The notes below the pieces were generated by a model. That model was not told the origin of the DNA. It made no database searches and was given only the letters and a program-made list of their open reading frames with translations. 10,983 nt of DNA from JAEUPI01 sp035764445 (GTDB taxonomy: Bacteria > Pseudomonadota > Gammaproteobacteria > Burkholderiales > Burkholderiaceae_C). Below, piece by piece: positions 6,217 through 10,983 of this stretch. Positions within the stretch are counted from its first letter, which is position 1. Each line of letters begins with the position of its first letter. Position numbers and translations under genes: made by a program. The stretch covers positions 1-10,983 of the forward strand of contig DASTZF010000081.1 of the NCBI GenBank assembly GCA_035764445.1. The letters are read 5' to 3'.

Positions 6217-7191
6217 ATGCAGGTGTTCCGCGGCTTTCGCCATCCCGGTCTGGCGCCGCAGTGCGCGCTGACGATCGGCAACTTCGACGGCGTGCACCGC
6301 GGCCACCAGGCGATGCTGGCGCTGCTGACCAACGAGGCACGCCACCGCGGACTGGCCAGCTGCGTGATGACCTTCGAGCCGCATCCACGCGACCATTTCG
6401 CGGCGCTGGCGGGCAAGCCTGACGCCGCGCCGCGTCGCATCGCGACGCTGCGCGACAAGCTCTCGGAGCTCGAGCGCTGCGGTGTCGACCAGACCGTGGT
6501 GCTGCGCTTCGATCGGCGCCTGTCGAGCCTGTCGCCGCAAGCCTTCATCGACGACGTGCTGGTCGGCGGCGTGCACGCGCGCTACGTGTTGGTCGGCGAT
6601 GACTTCCGCTTCGGCGCCAAGCGTGCCGGCGACTACGCGATGCTCGATGCCGCCGGCGAGGCCCAGGGCTTCGACGTCGCGCGCATGATGAGCTACGAGG
6701 TGCACGGCGCGCGCGTCTCGAGCTCGGCGGTGCGCGCGGCGCTGGCCGCCGGCGACATGGACCACGCCGCGGCGCTGCTGGGTCGCCCGTACAGCATCAG
6801 CGGGCACGTGCTGCACGGCAAGAAGCTCGGCCGTGAGCTCGGCTTTCCGACGATGAACCTGCGCTTCACGCACCCGCGCCCGGCGGCGATGGGCATCTTC
6901 GTCGTGCGCGTGCACGGCCTGACCGCCCAGCCGCTGCAGGGTGTGGCCAACCTCGGCGTGCGTCCCACGGTCGACGATGCTGGCCGCGTGTTGCTCGAGG
7001 TGTACTGCCTCGACTGGCCGGCTCACCTGGGCGACGGCCACGCCTACGCTCGCGTGGTGCGGGTCGATCTGCTGGCCAAGCTGCACGACGAGTTGCGCTA
7101 CGCATCGATGCAGGCCCTGCGCGACGGCATCGCGGTCGACGTGTCGAACGCGCGCGCGTGGTTCGCCGCGCACGATCACCCCGCTGGTTGA
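6217..7191 (+). CDS. ribF: Bifunctional riboflavin kinase / FAD synthetase
   Basis: A 324-residue enzyme, normal for the family, that phosphorylates riboflavin to FMN and adenylates FMN to FAD in the cytoplasm. The N-terminal FAD synthetase part shows the nucleotidyltransferase signature GNFDGVHRGHQ (21-31), TFEPHPRDHF (52-61), VGDDFRFG (126-133) and RVSSSAVR (166-173). The C-terminal riboflavin kinase part shows GRPYSISGHVLHGKKLGREL (189-208) with GFPTMNL next, GVANLGVRPTV (242-252) and LLEVYCLDW (259-267), where Glu261 matches the conserved kinase acid. The ATG at 6217 is chosen because homology starts there. A longer frame starting at 6109 overlaps the upstream gene and adds 36 unrelated residues. 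No clear Shine-Dalgarno site precedes it, so coupling to the upstream gene 13 bp away is possible. No FMN riboswitch is visible. In many proteobacteria ribF is followed by ileS and lspA, as here. Confidence 0.96.
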   Translation: MQVFRGFRHPGLAPQCALTIGNFDGVHRGHQAMLALLTNEARHRGLASCVMTFEPHPRDHFAALAGKPDAAPRRIATLRDKLSELERCGVDQTVVLRFDRRLSSLSPQAFIDDVLVGGVHARYVLVGDDFRFGAKRAGDYAMLDAAGEAQGFDVARMMSYEVHGARVSSSAVRAALAAGDMDHAAALLGRPYSISGHVLHGKKLGRELGFPTMNLRFTHPRPAAMGIFVVRVHGLTAQPLQGVANLGVRPTVDDAGRVLLEVYCLDWPAHLGDGHAYARVVRVDLLAKLHDELRYASMQALRDGIAVDVSNARAWFAAHDHPAG

Positions 7192-7225
7192 TGCGTGGTC
7201 AAAAGGAGCGGTAGGCGATGCCGCC

Positions 7226-7254
7226 GCCCTCGATGTCCGCGCGGCGGCGAGGGC
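7226..7254 (+). terminator. Weak hairpin after ribF, possible terminator or RNA structure
   Basis: GCCCTCG (7226-7232) and CGAGGGC (7248-7254) are exact reverse complements around a 15-nt loop that itself contains the palindrome CCGCGCGG. Only TT follows, so it is not a convincing intrinsic terminator. It abuts the -35 of the ileS promoter candidate and might act as a barrier to read-through from ribF. Confidence 0.2.
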
Positions 7255-7284
7255 TTGGGCGTGCTCGACCCCCTTCAGTAGAAT
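7255..7284 (+). promoter_or_regulatory. Sigma70-like promoter for ileS-lspA
   Basis: TTGGGC (7255-7260) and TAGAAT (7279-7284) are separated by 18 bp. The -10 matches five of six consensus positions and the -35 three, including TTG. It is the best promoter match in the window and lies in the only long gap of the housekeeping block. Transcription would start near 7291-7292, leaving a leader of about 175 nt before ileS. Confidence 0.5.
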
Positions 7285-7291
7285 GCGCAGC

Positions 7292-7466
7292 ATGTTGTTG
7301 TGCCTGGTCCGGCTCGACCCCTTGCGCGTGCATGCGGCGACGCGCCGGCAGACCACGCGCGATCGAATTTGCGCCGGTCCCATTAGGCCTGCCTGAACCG
7401 CGCGCGCCTTGTGTGCGCGCAAGTCCATCGATCGCCGCCGCGCCCCAACAGGCGCCTCGAGTTGCC
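7292..7466 (+). other. Long ileS leader with possible 34-codon upstream frame
   Basis: The predicted ileS transcript has about 175 nt before the start codon. Its first bases form an ATG at 7292 that opens a 34-codon frame ending TGA at 7394-7396 and beginning MLLCLVRLDPLRVHAATRR. Its only two Ile codons (both ATT) are at codons 26 and 31, near the end. After it, CTTGTG and CGCAAG (7408-7423) can form a short hairpin, but no terminator with a T-run follows. No T-box motif was seen. Whether the frame is translated is unknown; chance is likely in such GC-rich DNA. Confidence 0.3.
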
Positions 7467-10355
7467 ATGACGCCAGTCAAGACCACCGGCTACCGCACCA
7501 CGCTCAATCTGCCCGACACGCCGTTTCCGATGCGCGGCGACTTGCCCAAGCGCGAGCCGGGCTGGGTCAAGGCGTGGAATGAGCAAGGCCTCTACAAGAA
7601 GTTGCGCCTGGCGCGCCACGGCGCGCCGTTGTTCGTGCTGCACGACGGGCCACCGTACGCGAACAACGTGATCCACCTTGGACACGCGGTCAACAAGACG
7701 CTGAAGGACATGGTGGTCAAGTGCCGTCAACTGGCGGGTTTCGATTCGCAGTACATCCCGGGCTGGGACTGCCACGGCCTGCCGATCGAAAACGCGATCG
7801 AAAAGCAGTTCGGCCGCCACCTCTCGCGCGACGAGATGCAGGCCAAGAGCCGAGCCTACGCGACCGAGCAGATCGCGATCCAGATGGCCGACTTCCAGCG
7901 CCTGGGCGTGATCGGCGACTGGCCGCACCGCTACGCGACGATGGATGCCGGCAACGAGGCTGGCGAGATCCTTGCCTTCAAACGCGTGATCGAGCGCGGC
8001 TTCGTCTACCGCGGTCTCAAACCCGTGTACTGGTGCTTCGATTGCGGCAGCTCGCTGGCCGAGTTCGAGATCGAGTACGCCGACAAGAAGAGCCAGACGG
8101 TCGACGTCGGCTTCCTGTGCGCCGAGCCAACCAAGCTGGCGGCCGCGTTCGGCCTGCCCTCGCTGGCCAAGGACGCCTTCGCGATGATCTGGACCACCAC
8201 TGCGTGGACGATCCCGGCCAACCAGGCACTGAACCTCAACCCGGCGCTCGACTATGCGCTGGTCGACACCGACCGCGGCTTGCTGCTGCTGGCCGCCTCG
8301 CTGGTCGAGCGCTGCCTGCAGCGCTACAAGCTGCAGGGCACGGTCGTGGCGACGACCAAGGGCGAGCAGCTCGCCGGCATCCGCTTCCACCACCCGCTGG
8401 CTCAAGTGGACAAGGGCTACGACCGGCTGAGCCCGGTCTATCTGGCCGACTACGCCACCGCGGAGGACGGCACCGGCATCGTGCACTCGTCGCCGGCCTA
8501 TGGCCTCGACGACTTCAACTCGTGCATCGCGCACGGCATGAAGGTCGACGACATCATCAACCCGGTGCAGAGCAACGGCCACTATGCGGCCGACTTCCCG
8601 CTGTTCGGTGGCATGGACATCTGGAAGGCGCAACCGGTGATCACCGACGCGCTGAAGAAAGCCGGCCGGCTTTTCGCCACCGACACGCTGGTGCACAGCT
8701 ACCCGCATTGCTGGCGCCACAAGACGCCGGTGATCTACCGCGCCGCCGCGCAATGGTTCGTGCGCATGGACGAAGGCGACGGCATCTTCACCAGGGACAA
8801 GGCGAAGAAGACGCTGCGCCAACTCGCGCTGGAAGCGATCGACGTCACCGGCTTCTACCCCGAGAACGGGCGCGCGCGGTTGCGCGACATGATCGCCAAC
8901 CGGCCCGACTGGTGCATCAGCCGCCAGCGCAGCTGGGGCGTGCCGCTGCCGTTCTTCCTGCACAAGGAGACCGGCGATCCGCACCCGCGCACGATGGAGA
9001 TCCTCGACCAGGCGGCCGACATCGTGCGCAAGGGCGGCATCGAGGCCTGGAGCCGGGCCACTGCCGAGCAGATCCTGGGGGCCGAGGACGCCAAGCACTA
9101 CAGCAAGAGCAGCGACATCCTCGAGGTCTGGTTCGACTCGGGCACGACGTTCTGGCACGTGCTGCGCGGCACGCACGCGATGAGCGAGGGCCGTCCTTCG
9201 CACCACGAAGTGGGCCCCGAGGCCGACCTCTACCTCGAAGGCCACGACCAGCACCGCGGCTGGTTCCACAGCTCGCTGCTGCTGGCGTGCGCGATCTTCG
9301 ACCGCGCGCCGTACCGCGGCCTGCTGACGCACGGCTTCACCGTCGACGCCCAGGGACGCAAGATGAGCAAGAGCCTGGGCAACGGCATCGAACCGCAGGT
9401 GGTGAGCGACAAACTCGGCGCGGAGATCCTGCGCCTGTGGGTGGCGGCGAGCGACTATTCGGGCGACATCGCCGGCGACGACAAGATCCTCGCGCGCATC
9501 GTCGATGCGTATCGGCGCATCCGCAACACGCTGCGCTTCCTGCTCGCCAACACCAGCGACTTCGACCCCGAGAAGGACGCCGTGTCGCGCGAGCAGATGC
9601 TGGAGATCGACCGCTGGGCGCTGGCGCGTGCTGCCGAAGTGCAGGCCGAGTTCGTCGGTACTTTCGACGCCACGCGCGGCGTGTTCGAGGGTGGCCACTA
9701 CAAGGTCTACGAGTTCCACCCGGTCGTGGCCAAGCTGCAGTTGTTTTGCTCGGAGGACCTCGGCGCGTTCTACCTCGACGTGCTGAAGGACCGGCTGTAC
9801 ACCACCGCACCGAAGTCGCTGGCACGCCGCTCGGCGCAGACCGCGCTGTGGCAGATCACGCACGCGATGCTGCGCTGGATGGCACCGTTCCTCAGCTTCA
9901 CCGCCGAGGAGGCGTGGGCCGTGCTCGACGGCGCCGGCGGCTCGATCTTCACGCAGGTGTACTGGCGGTTCGACGAGCCCGACGCCGCGCTGCTGGCCAA
10001 GTGGGCGCGCATTCGCGAGATTCGCGATGCCGCGAACAAGGAGATCGAGAACGTGCGCAGCGCGGGCCAGCTGGGCTCGTCGCTGCAGGCCAACCTGACG
10101 CTGCGCGCGCCACCGGCCGACCATGCATGGCTGGCCTCGCTCGGCGACGCGCTGAAGTTCGTCTTCATCACGTCGGCTGCACAGTTGGAGGCTGCCGATG
10201 AGCTGCGCGTCGACGTCACGCCGTCGACCTTTGCGAAGTGCGAGCGCTGCTGGCACTACCGCGACGACGTCGGCAGCGACCGCGACCACCCGACGATCTG
10301 CGGCCGCTGCGTCAGCAACCTCTACGGCGCCGGCGAAGCCAGGAGCGTGGCGTGA
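7467..10355 (+). CDS. ileS: Isoleucyl-tRNA synthetase
   Basis: A 962-residue class I aminoacyl-tRNA synthetase that charges tRNA-Ile with isoleucine and hydrolyses mischarged valine. It is close in length to the E. coli enzyme (938). The family start YRTTLNLPDTPFPMRGDLP is followed by the ATP-binding HIGH motif as HLGH (70-73). GWDCHGLPIE (99-108) is also present. The editing (CP1) domain includes WTTTAWTIPANQ and GTGIVHSSPAYGLDDF, in which Asp348/349 lie near the position of the editing Asp. KMSKS is at 632-636. A C-terminal zinc site is formed by Cys925, Cys928, Cys945 and Cys948 (CERCW and CGRC). The ATG at 7467 is chosen because family homology begins a few residues later and the best promoter lies upstream of it. 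The same frame stays open back to an ATG at 7218, but those 83 Arg/Ala-rich residues match nothing expected. The Shine-Dalgarno site is weak (GAG). It is followed by lspA after 34 bp. Confidence 0.97.
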   Translation: MTPVKTTGYRTTLNLPDTPFPMRGDLPKREPGWVKAWNEQGLYKKLRLARHGAPLFVLHDGPPYANNVIHLGHAVNKTLKDMVVKCRQLAGFDSQYIPGWDCHGLPIENAIEKQFGRHLSRDEMQAKSRAYATEQIAIQMADFQRLGVIGDWPHRYATMDAGNEAGEILAFKRVIERGFVYRGLKPVYWCFDCGSSLAEFEIEYADKKSQTVDVGFLCAEPTKLAAAFGLPSLAKDAFAMIWTTTAWTIPANQALNLNPALDYALVDTDRGLLLLAASLVERCLQRYKLQGTVVATTKGEQLAGIRFHHPLAQVDKGYDRLSPVYLADYATAEDGTGIVHSSPAYGLDDFNSCIAHGMKVDDIINPVQSNGHYAADFPLFGGMDIWKAQPVITDALKKAGRLFATDTLVHSYPHCWRHKTPVIYRAAAQWFVRMDEGDGIFTRDKAKKTLRQLALEAIDVTGFYPENGRARLRDMIANRPDWCISRQRSWGVPLPFFLHKETGDPHPRTMEILDQAADIVRKGGIEAWSRATAEQILGAEDAKHYSKSSDILEVWFDSGTTFWHVLRGTHAMSEGRPSHHEVGPEADLYLEGHDQHRGWFHSSLLLACAIFDRAPYRGLLTHGFTVDAQGRKMSKSLGNGIEPQVVSDKLGAEILRLWVAASDYSGDIAGDDKILARIVDAYRRIRNTLRFLLANTSDFDPEKDAVSREQMLEIDRWALARAAEVQAEFVGTFDATRGVFEGGHYKVYEFHPVVAKLQLFCSEDLGAFYLDVLKDRLYTTAPKSLARRSAQTALWQITHAMLRWMAPFLSFTAEEAWAVLDGAGGSIFTQVYWRFDEPDAALLAKWARIREIRDAANKEIENVRSAGQLGSSLQANLTLRAPPADHAWLASLGDALKFVFITSAAQLEAADELRVDVTPSTFAKCERCWHYRDDVGSDRDHPTICGRCVSNLYGAGEARSVA

Positions 10356-10389
10356 CCCGCTCCCAGGCGCGACGCGCGCGGGGGTCCGC

Positions 10390-10893
10390 ATGAACCCACC
10401 CCGCACCAGCCTGTGGGTCTGGCTCGGCGTGGCGCTGATCGTCATCGTCGCCGACCAGCTGACCAAGACGCTGATCGTCGGCCAGTTCGCGTTGCACGAG
10501 ACCTACGTCGTCACCCCGTTCTTCAACATCGTGCGCGCGCACAACCCCGGCGCGGCGTTCTCGTTCCTCGCCGGCGCCGCGGGCTGGCAGCGCTGGTTCT
10601 TCGTCGGGCTGGGCATCGCGGCATCGGTGTTCATCGTCTGGATGCTGCGCAAGCACCCTGAACAGAAGCTGTTCTGCTTCGCGGTCAGCCTGATCCTCGG
10701 CGGCGCACTCGGCAACGTGATCGACCGACTCCTGCACGGCCACGTGGTCGACTTCCTCGACTTCCACTTCAATTTCCTGTCGCCGCTGTTTCCGCAGGGC
10801 CACTTCCCGAGCTTCAACGTCGCCGACAGCGCGATCACCGTCGGTGCGGCGTGCCTGATCCTCGACGAGCTGCGCCGCGTGCGGCGCGGCTGA
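10390..10893 (+). CDS. lspA: Lipoprotein signal peptidase (signal peptidase II)
   Basis: A 167-residue inner-membrane aspartyl protease that removes the signal peptide from diacylglyceryl-modified prolipoproteins just before the lipobox Cys. Four hydrophobic segments are visible: about 8-27, 58-64 with 69-86, 94-112, and 146-160. Conserved signatures include ADQLTK (21-26), HNPGAAFSF (51-59), GGALGNVIDRL (104-114), and VVDFLDF (119-125). SFNVADSAI (141-149) is also present. Asp121 and Asp146 are the expected catalytic pair. Length and architecture are normal. The ATG at 10390 has a GGGG run about 5 nt upstream; a longer frame reaching back into ileS is rejected because the LspA sequence begins at this Met. 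It follows ileS by 34 bp and is probably co-transcribed with it. Its product should process the lipoprotein hydrolase encoded at 4842-6203, along with all other lipoproteins of the cell. Confidence 0.97.
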   Translation: MNPPRTSLWVWLGVALIVIVADQLTKTLIVGQFALHETYVVTPFFNIVRAHNPGAAFSFLAGAAGWQRWFFVGLGIAASVFIVWMLRKHPEQKLFCFAVSLILGGALGNVIDRLLHGHVVDFLDFHFNFLSPLFPQGHFPSFNVADSAITVGAACLILDELRRVRRG

Positions 10894-10912
10894 CGCGCGC
10901 TACAGTGGGACG

Positions 10913-10983
10913 GTGAGCGCCCCTTCGTCAGCGCAGCCCCGAGAGCCGCACGGCCCGCCGGCCTTTGCGGTGCGCCTGCAGCG
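10913..10983 (+). CDS. Possible start of an unidentified gene, cut by window edge
   Basis: A GTG at 10913, 19 bp after lspA, opens a frame that stays open to the window end (23 codons, beginning with Ser-Ala-Pro-Ser-Ser and ending FAVRLQR). The first part is Pro/Ser/Ala-rich and the last few residues look like the first strand of a folded domain. TACAGT (10901-10906) could be a -10 box that would place transcription at the GTG, and GGGA nearby is a weak Shine-Dalgarno alternative. The fragment does not resemble the start of CoaBC, which often follows lspA in this order. Too short to identify, and the start itself is uncertain. Confidence 0.35.
   Translation, partial: MSAPSSAQPREPHGPPAFAVRLQ

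Noticed and set aside
7192..7466. T-box or FMN riboswitch around ribF/ileS
   Set aside because: No T-box sequence, specifier stem or FMN-element landmarks were visible; the gap is GC-rich with only short hairpins.
10198..10389. 64-residue N-terminal extension of LspA overlapping the ileS end
   Set aside because: It is low-complexity Ala/Thr/Arg sequence read out of frame from the ileS zinc domain; LspA begins with its first membrane segment at 10390.
7383..10466. Very long open frame (1027 codons) antisense to ileS, and similar long antisense frames at 2707-4818 and 4701-6548
   Set aside because: High G/C at third codon positions removes stop codons from the opposite strand. These translations are Arg/Ala/His-rich, match no family I recognise, and cross real gene boundaries.

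Overview
The window is a GC-rich stretch of bacterial chromosome, densely packed with genes that nearly all read on the + strand. The gene order ribF-ileS-lspA, the strong G/C bias at third codon positions, weak Shine-Dalgarno sequences, and GC-rich palindromes of a kind I associate with Burkholderiales suggest a betaproteobacterium of that order, perhaps the Rubrivivax/Leptothrix/Methylibium group. The taxonomic call is an inference. I see no tRNA, rRNA, CRISPR array, insertion sequence or phage gene.

Layout. (1) Positions 1-133, minus strand: the N-terminus of a probable MFS transporter, cut by the window edge. It diverges from everything else across a promoter region of about 100 bp. (2) Positions 240-3726: a probable catabolic operon. 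It holds two acyl-CoA dehydrogenase subunits resembling PimC and PimD, then a lipocalin-like AttH/CrtC-type protein that begins 4 bp after the second subunit. The two dehydrogenases look like the halves of one heteromeric enzyme. The first keeps the likely catalytic glutamate but lacks the usual Q-x-x-G-G-x-G segment; the second keeps that segment but has no glutamate at either usual position. (3) Positions 3788-4774: a P1 (DmpA/NylC-like) self-processing N-terminal-nucleophile peptidase. (4) Positions 4842-6203: a lipoprotein alpha/beta hydrolase with an extra C-terminal beta-sandwich domain. (5) Positions 6217-10893: housekeeping genes ribF (FAD synthetase), ileS (isoleucyl-tRNA synthetase) and lspA (lipoprotein signal peptidase). 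A 275-bp ribF-ileS gap carries the best sigma70-like promoter in the window. (6) Positions 10913-10983: the possible start of another gene, cut by the edge.

Functional links. RibF makes the FAD that the dehydrogenase pair needs. LspA would cleave the lipobox signal peptide of the hydrolase. Both are general housekeeping links and do not imply a dedicated system.

The most unusual structure is in the second dehydrogenase gene. A GC-rich palindromic, REP-like sequence lies in frame inside it and adds about 24 low-complexity residues at a predicted surface loop. A second, different palindrome (perfect 11-bp stem) sits between the two dehydrogenase genes. I found no convincing wholly new multi-gene system. 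The in-frame repeat, the split dehydrogenase with its lipocalin-like partner, and the ileS leader are the places worth a second look.
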